DNA of 64,000 nucleotides from Streptomyces sp. PR69 (GCF_026420845.1 NZ_JAOWCB010000008.1:184991-248990), one strand, 5' to 3'; numbered from the stretch's first letter, positions 36,272-44,922 are shown. The notes: generated from the sequence alone by a model not told the origin. Program-made: numbers and translations.

Positions 36272-37384
36272 GTGTCCGCAGCTTCCGCAGCTTCTTCAGT
36301 CTCCGCCCGTCTGCCCGTCTTCCCCTGGGACAAGCTTGAGCCGTACAAGGCGACGGCCGCGGCGCATCCCGACGGCATCGTGGACCTCTCCGTGGGCACG
36401 CCCGTCGACCCCGTCCCCGAGGTGATCCAGAAAGCGCTCGTCGACGCCGCGGACTCCCCGGGCTATCCGACCGTGTGGGGCACCGAGCGGCTGCGGGACG
36501 CCCTGGTGGGGTGGACCGGGCGCAGGCTCGGCGCGGTCGCGATGGGGCATGCGAATGTGCTGCCGGTGGTCGGCTCCAAGGAACTGGTGGCCTGGCTGCC
36601 CACCCAGCTCGGCCTGGGCTCCGGGGACCGGGTCGGCTACCCCCGGCTGGCCTATCCGACGTACGAGGTGGGCGCACGGCTGGCCCGCGCGGAGCCCGTC
36701 GTCTACGACGACCCGACCGAGCTGGACCCGGCCGGTCTGAGGCTGCTCTGGCTGAACTCCCCGTCCAACCCCACCGGCCGGGTGCTGGCCAAGGACGAGC
36801 TGACCCGCATCGTCGCCTGGGCGCGCGAGCACGGCGTGCTGGTCTTCAGCGACGAGTGCTATCTGGAACTCGGCTGGGAGGCCGACCCGGTCTCGGTGCT
36901 GCATCCGGACGTCTGCGGCGGTTCGTACGAGGGAGTCGTCGCCGTCCACTCCCTCTCCAAGCGCTCGAACCTGGCCGGCTACCGCGCCGCGTTCCTCGCG
37001 GGCGACCCGGCCGTACTCGGCGAGCTGCTGCAGATCCGCAAGCACGGCGGGATGATGACCCCCGCGCCCGTCCAGGCCGCCGCGGTCGCGGCGCTCGGCG
37101 ACGAGGCGCATGTCGTACAGCAGCGCGCCCGGTACGCGGCCCGGCGCGCGGCGCTGCGCGGGGCGCTGGAGGCGTACGGCTTCCGCATCGAGCACAGCGA
37201 GGCCAGCCTCTATCTGTGGGCGACCCGTGACGAGCCCTGCTGGGAGACCGTGGCGCGGCTGGCGGAGCGCGGGATTCTGGTCGCTCCCGGGGACTTCTAC
37301 GGTCCGGCGGGAGAGCGTTTCGTACGCGTCGCGTTCACGGCGACGGATGAGCGCGTCGAGGCGGCGGTCAAGCGGCTGGCGTGA
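36272..37384 (+). CDS. dapC: N-succinyldiaminopimelate aminotransferase (fold type I PLP enzyme)
   Basis: Product of 370 residues. The PLP lysine is Lys230 in SLSKRSNLAGYR. NSPSNPTGRV and FSDECYLEL are the other cofactor-site motifs, and RVAFTATDE near the end carries the substrate-binding arginine region. It transaminates N-succinyl-2-amino-6-ketopimelate with glutamate in the diaminopimelate/lysine pathway, which also feeds wall synthesis; dapE of the same pathway is at 39464. The related family member with glutamate-prephenate aminotransferase activity cannot be excluded. The GTG start has a weak GAAAGAGA site. Its stop codon is in the first unit of a tandem repeat. Confidence 0.9.
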   Translation: MSAASAASSVSARLPVFPWDKLEPYKATAAAHPDGIVDLSVGTPVDPVPEVIQKALVDAADSPGYPTVWGTERLRDALVGWTGRRLGAVAMGHANVLPVVGSKELVAWLPTQLGLGSGDRVGYPRLAYPTYEVGARLARAEPVVYDDPTELDPAGLRLLWLNSPSNPTGRVLAKDELTRIVAWAREHGVLVFSDECYLELGWEADPVSVLHPDVCGGSYEGVVAVHSLSKRSNLAGYRAAFLAGDPAVLGELLQIRKHGGMMTPAPVQAAAVAALGDEAHVVQQRARYAARRAALRGALEAYGFRIEHSEASLYLWATRDEPCWETVARLAERGILVAPGDFYGPAGERFVRVAFTATDERVEAAVKRLA

Positions 37385-37441
37385 ACGTACGGCTGGCGTG
37401 AACGTACGGCTGGCGTGAAGGTACGGCTGGCGTGACCGTGA
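37374..37441 (+). repeat. 17-base tandem repeat beginning across the dapC stop codon
   Basis: Four units of GGCTGGCGTGAACGTAC type lie at 37374-37390, 37391-37407, 37408-37424 and 37425-37441. The first two are identical and the others carry one and four changes. A degenerate fifth follows near 37451. The dapC TGA is in unit one. Confidence 0.92.
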
Positions 37442-37471
37442 AGACCGTACGGCCGGTGTGAGCATGCGATA

Positions 37472-37514
37472 CGCGGAGGGCCCCGGGGACATGGTGTTCC
37501 CGGGGCCCTCCGCG
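37472..37514. terminator. Bidirectional terminator between dapC and the small secreted protein gene
   Basis: A perfect 16-base-pair stem (37472-37487 with 37499-37514) and an 11-base loop lies between two convergent genes, 88 bases after dapC and 24 bases after the stop of the minus-strand gene. Confidence 0.9.
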
Positions 37515-37537
37515 TGAGGTGCGGCTGAGGTGGGCGG

Positions 37538-37972
37538 TCAGCCGAGGGGCACGCCTGTGGGCAGGCCGCCGATCAGACCGCCGCCGCCGACCGCTCCGGC
37601 CGGGACGGCCTCGGACGCGGTGCCGGCGGTCTTGCCGGCGACCTCGCCCGTGGTGGCCGCGGCGTCGCCGACGGCCTCCTGAGCGGCCGGCACGGTGGCG
37701 TTGCCCGCCTGACCGACGACGGATCCGGCGGCCGGGACGGCGCCCTGGACCGCGTCGCCGCCCACCTCGCCCACCAGGGCGGTGCTCTGCTGGGCGCCAC
37801 CGTCGAGGGTGCCGGCCGCGCTGCTCGCGTCGAGGGCGGTCAGACCGCCGGCCGCCGGAAGCTGCGGGGCCTCCAGGGCGCTTGCGGAGCCGGCCGCACC
37901 GACCACGGGGGCTGCGCCCGCCGCGACCAGCAGCGCGGCACGGGCGATCCGGCGGGTCAGGGGGAGGGACAT
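37538..37972 (-). CDS. Small secreted Ala/Gly-rich protein
   Basis: Product of 144 residues. Residues 1-30 form a Sec signal peptide (LTRRIARAALLVAAGAA, then GSASALEAP with the likely cleavage after SALA-type residues). The mature part is rich in Ala, Gly and Val with repeated GxxA and AxxAVG patterns and has no Cys. It ends in a Gly-rich tail (GGGGLIGGLPTGVPLG). AAGGAG lies four to five bases before the ATG at 37972. It has its own recognisable promoter upstream. I do not know its function; a structural or surface role is only a guess. Confidence 0.75.
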   Translation of the reverse strand: MSLPLTRRIARAALLVAAGAAPVVGAAGSASALEAPQLPAAGGLTALDASSAAGTLDGGAQQSTALVGEVGGDAVQGAVPAAGSVVGQAGNATVPAAQEAVGDAAATTGEVAGKTAGTASEAVPAGAVGGGGLIGGLPTGVPLG

Positions 37973-38396
37973 GATGCTCCTTGAAACGAAGAGGACGTTT
38001 GGGGTGGTGCCTGCCCTTGGCTTTCCGGTGCGGGCCCCGCTTCGGTGGCCCGGCGGTCCGGCGCCTCGGACGCTGTGACAACCGCCGGAAGGGGCGGGGA
38101 AGTTGCGGCGAGGGATGGTAAAGAGTTGGTAATACGTCGCATTATCGGCTACGGATAAAAACGGGCAAACATTCCATTGCGCAATGGGCTGCCGGACCGT
38201 TACTTCCCTGGTGGCGCAAGGGGGGTGGGGGGCTGTCTCCACAAGCGCGAACGGCTGCGCGGCACATCGTCCGGATGTGGCCGGAGTGCCTCCTTCGAGG
38301 GACTCGGCGGACGGCCGTGCGAGTCGGGGAGAGGGGCGCGCAGAGGGGCGCACCTGACCCGTGTGAGCTGTGCGGAGTTCTGCGCTCCGTGTGCTG
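37973..38396 (-). promoter_or_regulatory. Promoter region of the small secreted protein, with 14-base palindrome
   Basis: On the minus strand, TTGCCC (plus 38163-38168) and GATAAT (plus 38141-38146) are separated by 16 bases, a good vegetative-type promoter giving a leader of about 160 bases. Just upstream of the -35 box is the perfect palindrome CCATTGCGCAATGG (38174-38187), a candidate operator. The rest of this 424-base gap, to the end of the next minus-strand gene, shows no gene. Confidence 0.6.
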
Positions 38397-39425
38397 TCAG
38401 GGCGCGGCGAGACGGATGCGGACCTCCGCCGCGGCGGCGGAGTCGGATGCCCCGGCTGATCCGGATGCCCCCGAGCCTTCGGCGGCCTTCGGCTTCTCCC
38501 GGCGCCAGCCCTCGTCCGACGCGGTCGCGCTCCACACCCGGCCGCCGTACGAGACGCGGTCGATGCCGAGGTCGTCGGCGCGTGCCACCGCCCAGTGGGC
38601 CAGCTCCCAGCCGCGGTCCGCCGTCCGGACGCGCTCCGTCCCCGCCGTGGCCGGCACCGGCACGGACACCTCAAGCGGGGAGGGGGCCCCAGCGCGTCCC
38701 GCGCCGCCCTCCTGGCCCTCCTGGCCCTCCTGGCCCGGCTGGTCGGGCAGCACCTCGCGGCCGAAGGCCCGCACCAGCTCCGACCGCAGCTTCCCCGGAT
38801 CGGCCGTGTCCTGCTCCGCCGCGCCGGGCACTTCGCGGCTCTCGCAGGTCAGGGAGGCGGCGGAGCGGCCGGTCAGCGCCGAGGCCAGCAGCGTGGCGTC
38901 CGGCTCGTGCTTCGCGTACGCCTGAGGGAAGCCGCTGCGCTGCACCCGCTGCGCGGCGACCGTCAGCGGCAGCCGCGAGTACCCCGGAACCTCGGCCAGA
39001 TGGTCGTAGAACTTCCCCGAGGCGTACACCGGGTCCAGGATCTGCCGCGGTGTGCCCCAGCCCTGGGAGGGGCGCTGCTGGAAGAGTCCCAGCGAGTCAC
39101 GGTCGCCGTGGCTGATGTTGCGCAGCCCCGACTCCTGCAGCGCGGTGGCCAGTGCGATGGTCACCGCGCGCTCCGGCATGCCGCGGGTCGTGCCGACCGC
39201 CGAGATCGTCGCGGCGTTCGACGCCTGCTCCGCACTCAGTTCATACGACGGCCCGTCGCCCTCGGGCCCTCGCACCGTGCAGCGCGGGACCGCCCGGCCG
39301 CCCGATGCGTACTGCGCCACGACATAGCCGACCAGCGCCAGCAGCACGGCGAACGCGGCCCCGTGGCGCAGCAGACGGCCGCGCCGCACCCGGGGGGCGG
39401 CGGAGGAGGAGGCGGACTCGGACAC
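38397..39425 (-). CDS. Membrane-anchored protein with SLT-like (lysozyme-type) region
   Basis: Product of 342 residues from a GTG at 39425. One membrane segment lies at about residues 24-40. Residues 65-165 contain ATALQESGLRNISHGDRDS and GLFQQRPSQGWG, which resemble the catalytic-Glu and GLxQ motifs of transglycosylases (Glu in QESGL). A Gln/Glu/Gly repeat (GQEGQEGQEGG) links to a C-terminal domain (WELAHWAVARADDLGIDRVS). Streptomyces homologues are widespread and their function is not established as far as I know. An external wall-cleaving or wall-binding role is inferred. The gene is divergent from dapE, starting 38 bases away. Confidence 0.78.
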   Translation of the reverse strand: MSESASSSAAPRVRRGRLLRHGAAFAVLLALVGYVVAQYASGGRAVPRCTVRGPEGDGPSYELSAEQASNAATISAVGTTRGMPERAVTIALATALQESGLRNISHGDRDSLGLFQQRPSQGWGTPRQILDPVYASGKFYDHLAEVPGYSRLPLTVAAQRVQRSGFPQAYAKHEPDATLLASALTGRSAASLTCESREVPGAAEQDTADPGKLRSELVRAFGREVLPDQPGQEGQEGQEGGAGRAGAPSPLEVSVPVPATAGTERVRTADRGWELAHWAVARADDLGIDRVSYGGRVWSATASDEGWRREKPKAAEGSGASGSAGASDSAAAAEVRIRLAAP

Positions 39426-39463
39426 GGGCCCACCGTACTGGAGCCCGCGTTATGGTCAGACCT

Positions 39464-40648
39464 ATGCCCGACAGCAGCCCCGTGACCAGCTCCGCCACCA
39501 GCTCCGCGACCAACCCCGCGACCAGTCCTGCCGCCTCGGCGGTCGCCGCTCCCGCCGGCACCGTGCCCGCGGACGTCGCGCCCGCGCTCGACCTAGCCCT
39601 CGACGGCCCGGCGCTCACCGCCGCCCTCGTCGACTTCCCGTCCGTCAGCGGCACCGAGAAGCCCCTCGCCGACGCGATCGAGAGCGCTCTGCGCACCCTG
39701 CCCCATCTGACCGTCGACCGGCACGGCAACAACGTCGTCGCACGCACGCACCTGGGCCGCGCCGAGCGGGTCGTGCTCGCCGGGCACATCGACACCGTGC
39801 CCATCGCCGGCAACGTCCCCTCGCGGCTCGACGAGGACGGCGTCCTGTGGGGCTGCGGCACCAGCGACATGAAGTCCGGCGTCGCCGTGCAGCTGCGGAT
39901 CGCCGCGACCGTGCCCGCACCCAACCGCGACCTCACCTTCGTCTTCTACGACAACGAGGAGGTCGCAGCTCACCTCAACGGCCTCGGGCATGTGGCCGAG
40001 GCCCACCCCGACTGGCTGAAGGGCGACTTCGCCGTGCTGCTCGAACCGTCCGACGCCCAGGTCGAAGGCGGCTGCCAGGGCACGCTCCGGGTCCATCTGC
40101 GGACCAAGGGGGAGCGGGCGCACTCGGCGCGCGCCTGGATGGGGTCCAACGCGATCCACGCCGCCGCGCCAGTCCTGGCCCGGCTGGCCGCGTACGAGCC
40201 GCGGCGGCCCGTGATCGACGGGCTGGAGTACCGGGAAGGGCTCAACGCCGTGGGCATCGAGGCGGGTGTGGCGACCAATGTCATCCCCGACGAATGCACC
40301 GTCGTCGTCAACTACCGCTATGCGCCGGACCGCTCCATGGCAGAGGCCGAGGCCCATGTGCGCGAGATCTTCGCCGACTGCGTCGACGAGATCGCGGTGG
40401 ACGACCACACCGGCGGGGCGCTGCCGGGGCTGTCCCACCCGGCCGCCGCCGCGTTCATGGCGGCCGTCGGCGGGACCGCGCAGCCGAAGTTCGGCTGGAC
40501 GGACGTATCCCGCTTCAGCGCGCTCGGCGTGCCCGCGGTGAATTACGGTCCGGGCAACGCGCTGCTCGCGCACAAGCGCGACGAACGTGTCGAGGTGGAC
40601 AGGATCAGGCACTGTGAGGAGCGGCTGCGGGAGTGGCTCACCGCATGA
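39464..40648 (+). CDS. dapE: Succinyl-diaminopimelate desuccinylase
   Basis: Product of 394 residues from ATG 39464; another in-frame ATG is at 39452. The core is an M20 family hydrolase: LAGHIDTVP with the metal His and Asp, YDNEEVAAH with the catalytic and metal glutamates, and VNYRYAPDRS. It hydrolyses N-succinyl-LL-diaminopimelate to LL-diaminopimelate and succinate, downstream of the DapC step. The first 45 residues are a low-complexity Thr/Ser/Ala/Pro stretch with TSSAT repeats that DapE enzymes do not need, so true translation might begin lower down, although no better start is obvious. Confidence 0.93.
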   Translation: MPDSSPVTSSATSSATNPATSPAASAVAAPAGTVPADVAPALDLALDGPALTAALVDFPSVSGTEKPLADAIESALRTLPHLTVDRHGNNVVARTHLGRAERVVLAGHIDTVPIAGNVPSRLDEDGVLWGCGTSDMKSGVAVQLRIAATVPAPNRDLTFVFYDNEEVAAHLNGLGHVAEAHPDWLKGDFAVLLEPSDAQVEGGCQGTLRVHLRTKGERAHSARAWMGSNAIHAAAPVLARLAAYEPRRPVIDGLEYREGLNAVGIEAGVATNVIPDECTVVVNYRYAPDRSMAEAEAHVREIFADCVDEIAVDDHTGGALPGLSHPAAAAFMAAVGGTAQPKFGWTDVSRFSALGVPAVNYGPGNALLAHKRDERVEVDRIRHCEERLREWLTA

Positions 40649-40751
40649 TCGCCCGGATGGCGATCCCTGGTATTTCGCATGTCGTAACGTTCCGCGACCT
40701 ACCCTGAGCCCAGGCACATAGCACGTCGATGTTCAGCGGAGGGAGCAGGTC

Positions 40752-41501
40752 ATGAGCAACTCCGAGGGTTTGCGGGCTCTGGAGGAGCAGCGGCTGGGGC
40801 CGGTGCTGCGCCGCAGGGAACAGGTGCAGCCCGGCACCACGGACCAGCGACTGCTGGACACCGAGGGCGACTCCCAGTGGGTGCACACCGACCCGTGGCG
40901 GGTGATGCGCATCCAGTCGGAGTTCGTCGAGGGCTTCGGCGCGCTCGCCGAACTGCCCAGCGCCATCAGCGTCTTCGGCTCCGCCAGAACCCGGCCCGGC
41001 ACCCCCGAGTACGAGTCCGGCGTCGCCCTCGGCAAGGCGCTCGTCGAAGCGGGCTTCGCCGTCATCACGGGCGGCGGCCCGGGCGCGATGGAGGCGGCGA
41101 ACCGGGGCGCCCGGGAGGCGCGGGGCATCTCGGTCGGCCTCGGCATCGAGCTCCCCTACGAGCAGGGGCTCAATCCCCATGTCGACATCGGGGTCAACTT
41201 CCGCTACTTCTTCGTCCGCAAGACCATGTTCGTGAAGTACGCCCAGGGCTTTGTGGTCCTGCCGGGCGGCCTCGGGACCCTCGACGAACTCTTCGAAGCC
41301 CTCACCCTCGTCCAGACCCGCAAGGTCACCCGCTTCCCCATCGTCCTCTTCGGCACGGAGTACTGGGGCGGTCTGGTGGAGTGGCTGCGGAGCACGGTGG
41401 TGGGGCAGGGGAAGGCGTCGCAGAAGGATCTGCTGCTGTTCCATGTGACGGATGACGTGGAGGAGGCGGTGGCGCTGGTGACGAAGGAGACGGGTCGGTA
41501 G
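40752..41501 (+). CDS. LOG family protein (TIGR00730), Rossmann fold
   Basis: Product of 249 residues. ISVFGSARTRPGTPEY, ITGGGPGAMEAANRGA and PGGLGTLDE are the hallmarks of the lonely-guy/TIGR00730 family, whose members hydrolyse cytokinin nucleotide 5'-monophosphates or other nucleoside monophosphates. The start has GGAGGGAGCAGG upstream. It stands after dapE, as in M. tuberculosis (Rv1202 dapE, Rv1205 LOG). The Streptomyces substrate is not known. It is often labelled lysine decarboxylase-like by error. Confidence 0.92.
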   Translation: MSNSEGLRALEEQRLGPVLRRREQVQPGTTDQRLLDTEGDSQWVHTDPWRVMRIQSEFVEGFGALAELPSAISVFGSARTRPGTPEYESGVALGKALVEAGFAVITGGGPGAMEAANRGAREARGISVGLGIELPYEQGLNPHVDIGVNFRYFFVRKTMFVKYAQGFVVLPGGLGTLDELFEALTLVQTRKVTRFPIVLFGTEYWGGLVEWLRSTVVGQGKASQKDLLLFHVTDDVEEAVALVTKETGR

Positions 41502-41511
41502 CGCGGGCTTG

Positions 41512-41645
41512 TTTTCCGGGGGCTCCGCCCCCAGACCCCCCGGTACGGCCTTCGGCCGTGTCCTCAAGCGCCGGACGGGCTGGATTTTCCAGCCTCGCCG
41601 GCGCTTGAGGCGCGGGGGTCCGGGGGGCGGAGCCCCCGGTTACGG
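41512..41645. repeat. Dispersed palindromic intergenic repeat, copy C
   Basis: This element lies between the convergent LOG and folP-type genes. The family core occurs in reverse orientation at 41545-41567. A long imperfect palindrome centred near 41585 (CCTCAAGCGCCGGACGGGCT against AGCCTCGCCGGCGCTTGAGG) and GC-rich flanks follow. It is probably a bidirectional terminator. Confidence 0.82.
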
Positions 41646-41721
41646 GAGGTGGGGGTCCCCCCACGCCGCAGGGCGTAGGGGGAGGGGCGGGGAAACGGCC
41701 CGCCGCAGGCGCACCGCCCCC

Positions 41722-42582
41722 CTACGCCAGGCCCCGCCTCGCCACCTTCGGCCCCCCGTGGCCCGCGATCGCCGTGACCATGTCGAGGACCTGCTTGGTC
41801 TCCGCGACCTCGTGGACGCGGTACACCCGCGCCCCCAGCCACGCCGAGACCGCCGTCGTCGCGAGCGTGCCGATGAGGCGTTCCTTCACCGGGCGGTCGA
41901 GGGTCTCGCCGACGAAGTCCTTGTTGGACAGCGAGACCAGGACCGGCCAGCCGGTCTCCGTGAGTTCGCCGAGGCGGCGGGTGGCCTCCAGGCTGTGGCG
42001 GGTGTTCTTGCCGAAGTCATGGCCGGGGTCGATCATGATCCCGTCCCGGCGCACACCCAGCTCGACCGCCCGCTCGGCGAGCGCCAGCGTCACCCGCAGG
42101 ATGTCGGCGACCACATCGTCGTAGGCGACCCGGTGCGGCCTGGTCCGCGGCCGTGAGCCGCCCGCGTGGGTGCACACAAGCCCCGCGCCGTAGCGCGCCG
42201 CGACCTCCGCCAGGGCGGGGTCCACCCCGCCCCACGCGTCGTTGAGCAGATCCGCGCCCGCCTCGCAGACCGCCTCGCCGACGTCGTGCCGCCAGGTGTC
42301 GACGCTGATCACCACATCCGGATGCCTCCTGCGCACCTCGGCCACGAAGCCGACCGTGCGCCGTGCCTCCTCCTCGGCGCTCACCTCCTCCCCGGGACCG
42401 GCCTTCACCCCGCCGATGTCGATGATGGCAGCGCCCTCTGACACCGCCTGCTCGACACGGGCGAGGGCCGGCTCGTCGCGGAAGGTCGCGCCCCGGTCGT
42501 AGAAGGAGTCCGGCGTCCGGTTCACAATGGCCATGATCACCGGCTCGTGCGCATCGAATTCGCGCCGTCCCAGCCGCAGCAT
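41722..42582 (-). CDS. folP2: Dihydropteroate synthase-like protein (FolP2 type)
   Basis: Product of 286 residues with the TIM-barrel pterin-binding fold: IMAIVNRTPDSFYDRG, IIDIGGVKAGPG and MIDPGHDFGKN. It differs from canonical DHPS in the first loop (NRTPDSFYDRG instead of NVTPDSFSDGG) and in DIGG rather than DIGGEST. These changes match the second FolP group of actinobacteria; the mycobacterial FolP2 is, as I recall, reported to lack dihydropteroate synthase activity. It therefore may not make folate. GAGGAGG precedes the ATG. It is divergent from a DivIVA-like gene, as part of a group shared with M. tuberculosis Rv1207-Rv1211. Confidence 0.85.
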   Translation of the reverse strand: MLRLGRREFDAHEPVIMAIVNRTPDSFYDRGATFRDEPALARVEQAVSEGAAIIDIGGVKAGPGEEVSAEEEARRTVGFVAEVRRRHPDVVISVDTWRHDVGEAVCEAGADLLNDAWGGVDPALAEVAARYGAGLVCTHAGGSRPRTRPHRVAYDDVVADILRVTLALAERAVELGVRRDGIMIDPGHDFGKNTRHSLEATRRLGELTETGWPVLVSLSNKDFVGETLDRPVKERLIGTLATTAVSAWLGARVYRVHEVAETKQVLDMVTAIAGHGGPKVARRGLA

Positions 42583-42702
42583 CTCGCGGTTTCCTCCTCA
42601 GCTCGTCCGCCTGCGACCCTAACTCCGTGGCCGCGGCACTTCCGTCCCCTGGAGCCATGGCACGATCAGCACCGGATGTTTTCCGCCTGGGGAGGCTCGA
42701 CC

Positions 42703-43158
42703 GTGTTCTTCTTTCTGCTGATCGCGATGGTCGTGGTCGTCGCCGCGGTCACGGTGGCCGTCGTCGGCGGCGGCGACAGCGCGGCGCTGCCCGAGGCGGC
42801 GCCCGAGCACCTCGTGGACCCGCTGCCCGCCGCCCGTCCGCTCGGCCGTGCGGACATCGAGGCGCTGCGGCTGCCGGTCGCCGCCCGCGGCTACCGGATG
42901 ACCGAGGTCGACGAGGTGCTCGGCCGGCTCGGCGCGGAGCTGGCCGAGCGGGACGCCCGGATCGCGGAGCTGGAGTCGGCGCTCGCCGGCGCCCAGGCGG
43001 CGGCGCGGGGCGGCCCGGGCCTGTTCGACAAGCCCGGAGGCCGCGGGCCGGATGGCCGCGGGCCGGACGGCCACACGCCCCGTGACGGGTTCACCGAGCG
43101 GCTGACCGCGCCCGCGGACGACCCGTTCCGGGGCCCCGGGCAGGAGGACGGGCGATGA
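42703..43158 (+). CDS. DivIVA-like single-pass membrane protein
   Basis: Product of 151 residues. The GTG start at 42703 is chosen because GGGGAGG stands seven bases upstream; an ATG nine codons earlier is possible but has no such site. Residues 1-23 are a membrane segment. Residues 45-95 hold a DivIVA-type motif (ALRLPVAARGYRMTEVDEVL) and a short coiled coil (LAERDARIAELESALAGA). The tail is polar, with GPDGRGPDG repeats. It may bind curved membrane or polar-growth proteins. It overlaps tag by four bases (ATGA). The same pair, DivIVA-domain protein then tagA, occurs as Rv1209-Rv1210. Confidence 0.83.
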   Translation: MFFFLLIAMVVVVAAVTVAVVGGGDSAALPEAAPEHLVDPLPAARPLGRADIEALRLPVAARGYRMTEVDEVLGRLGAELAERDARIAELESALAGAQAAARGGPGLFDKPGGRGPDGRGPDGHTPRDGFTERLTAPADDPFRGPGQEDGR

Positions 43159-43754
43159 CCGCGCAGGGAGCGGCGCTGCCGGGGCCTGACGGCAGGCTCC
43201 GCTGCCCGTGGGGCCTCTCGGCCTACGACTATGTGCCGTACCACGACGAGGAGTGGGGCCGCGCGGTCCGCGGCGACGACGAACTGTTCGAGCGGCTCTG
43301 CCTGGAGGCCTTCCAGTCGGGGCTGTCGTGGATCACGATCCTGCGCCGCCGCGAGGGCTTCCGCACCGCCTTCGCCGGCTTCAAGATCGCGTCGGTGGCG
43401 GAGTTCACCGGCGCCGACGAGGAGCGCCTCCTCGCCGACCCCGGCATCATCCGCAACCGCGCCAAGATCCAGGCGACGCTCGCCAACGCGCGCGTGCTCG
43501 CCCAGTGGGCGCCCGGCGAACTGGACGGGCTGATCTGGTCGTACGCCCCCGACCCGGCGACCCGGCCCGCCCCCCGGACGCTCGCGGACGTGCCCGCCGT
43601 CACGGAGGAGTCCACGGCGCTGGCCAAGACGCTGAAGAAACGCGGGCTGCGCTTTATCGGCCCGACCACCGCCTACGCCCTGATGCAGGCGTGCGGCCTG
43701 GTCAACGACCATCTGGCGGACTGCTCGGCGCGCGCCGCCTGCGCGGCCCGCTGA
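43155..43754 (+). CDS. tag: DNA-3-methyladenine glycosylase I
   Basis: Product of 199 residues. The family motifs are YHDEEWGRAVRGDDELFE, LEAFQSGLSWITILRRREGF and GLVNDHLADCSARAAC; the His and Cys residues in the last are zinc ligands in the E. coli enzyme (the N-terminal Cys, RCPWG, and HL…C). It excises 3-methyladenine from alkylated DNA. The start overlaps the preceding gene by four bases, so the two are coupled. Confidence 0.96.
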   Translation: MTAQGAALPGPDGRLRCPWGLSAYDYVPYHDEEWGRAVRGDDELFERLCLEAFQSGLSWITILRRREGFRTAFAGFKIASVAEFTGADEERLLADPGIIRNRAKIQATLANARVLAQWAPGELDGLIWSYAPDPATRPAPRTLADVPAVTEESTALAKTLKKRGLRFIGPTTAYALMQACGLVNDHLADCSARAACAAR

Positions 43755-43808
43755 GCGCTCGCTCCGCGGGAAGCGCCGCGACCGGCCGTCCTCGGGACGC
43801 TGCCGGGC

Positions 43809-44609
43809 TCAGCGGCCCGTGAACTTCGGCTGCTCCTTCGCCACGAACGCCTGCACCGCGATCTGGTGGTCCTCGGACGCGCCCGCCATCGTCTGCAGTT
43901 CGTCCTCCTTCTCCAGGCTCTCGGCCAGCGAGTGGTCGGCGCTGAAGTCGAGGGACTTCTTCAGCGCCGCGTAGGCCAGCGTCGGACCGTCCGCCAGGGT
44001 GCGTGCGACCGCGGCGGCCTCGTCGGCCAGCTCGCCCGCGGGGACCAGCTTGTTCGCGATGCCCAGGTCGTACGCCTCCTGGGCGGAGAAGGACCGGGGG
44101 AACAGCAGCAGCTCCATGGCGCGGCTCCGGCCGACCAGCCGGGGCAGCGTCCAGGAGACGCCCGAGTCGGCGGTCAGGGCCACCCCCGCGAACGACGTCG
44201 TGAACGACGCGCTGTCCGCGACCACCCGGTAGTCCGCGGCGAGCGCGAAGCCCAGGCCCGCGCCCGCGGCGACGCCGTTGACCCCGGCCACCACGGGCTT
44301 GGGCATCTCGGCGATGGCCCGCACGATCGGGTTGTAGTGCTTCCGCACGGTCTCCATGGTGTGGCGGGTGCCGGCGTCGCGGTCCGACTCCAGCAGGGCG
44401 ACGTGCTCTTTGAGGTCCTGGCCGACGCAGAAGGCGCGTCCCGCGGCGGTGAGCAGCACCGCGCGCACCGCGGGGTCCGCGGCGGCGGACTGCACCGCGT
44501 CCCGGAGGGCGGCCTTGGCACGGATGTTCATCGCGTTCATGGCCTCTGGCCGGTTGATCGTGACGGTCGCGAGCCCGTCGCTCACCTCGTACAGCACGGT
44601 GTCGGCCAT
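43809..44609 (-). CDS. Enoyl-CoA hydratase/isomerase family protein
   Basis: Product of 266 residues. The crotonase fold is shown by INRPEAMNAMN, AGRAFCVGQDLKEH and AGVNGVAAGAGLGFALA, the last forming the oxyanion hole. The catalytic glutamate positions are replaced in part (ALTADSGVSWTLPRL, with an Asp), which is typical of PaaG-type isomerases. AAGGGA precedes the ATG at 44609. A longer frame upstream to 44672 exists but has no good site. The precise substrate is unknown; fatty acid or phenylacetate degradation is possible. It is convergent with tag. Confidence 0.9.
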   Translation of the reverse strand: MADTVLYEVSDGLATVTINRPEAMNAMNIRAKAALRDAVQSAAADPAVRAVLLTAAGRAFCVGQDLKEHVALLESDRDAGTRHTMETVRKHYNPIVRAIAEMPKPVVAGVNGVAAGAGLGFALAADYRVVADSASFTTSFAGVALTADSGVSWTLPRLVGRSRAMELLLFPRSFSAQEAYDLGIANKLVPAGELADEAAAVARTLADGPTLAYAALKKSLDFSADHSLAESLEKEDELQTMAGASEDHQIAVQAFVAKEQPKFTGR

Positions 44610-44922
44610 GTCAGGTCCCTTCGCGGGTCGAACGGCAGTGTCCAGCCCAAGCATGACGGAGATCATCGGCACGTGAACATGTGACCTGCGTCAAACATTG
44701 CGCAGGTCCCGGCCATGGCGCGGGGGCGAAGTATCGCAGGCGGATCGCCGAATTGAGTGGTTTTGAGTGAGCGCGTTTCGCAAGCGATGCCGACTGATGT
44801 TGGTCATCGGGTCCGGCGATGCGGGATAATGACCTGGAAGCAATGTGTTCGATGCCGGTGACGCGTGCCCTTCCACAGGGCCGTCGGCTGACGATGAGCT
44901 GGTTTCAGGAAGGGGAACGAGC
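44610..44922. promoter_or_regulatory. Divergent region, enoyl-CoA hydratase and DUF3117 genes
   Basis: This gap of 313 bases is flanked by divergent genes. TTGGTC (44800-44805) and GATAAT (44825-44830) might form a promoter toward the DUF3117 gene, although the 19-base spacing is long. The inverted pattern GCGTTTCGCAAGC appears near 44771. No ORF with a ribosome site was found. Confidence 0.4.

Noticed and set aside
43809..44672. Longer start for the enoyl-CoA hydratase gene at 44672
   Set aside because: The extension (MPMISVMLGLDTAVRP) lacks a ribosome site, while AAGGGA stands just before the ATG at 44609, where the conserved family N-terminus begins.
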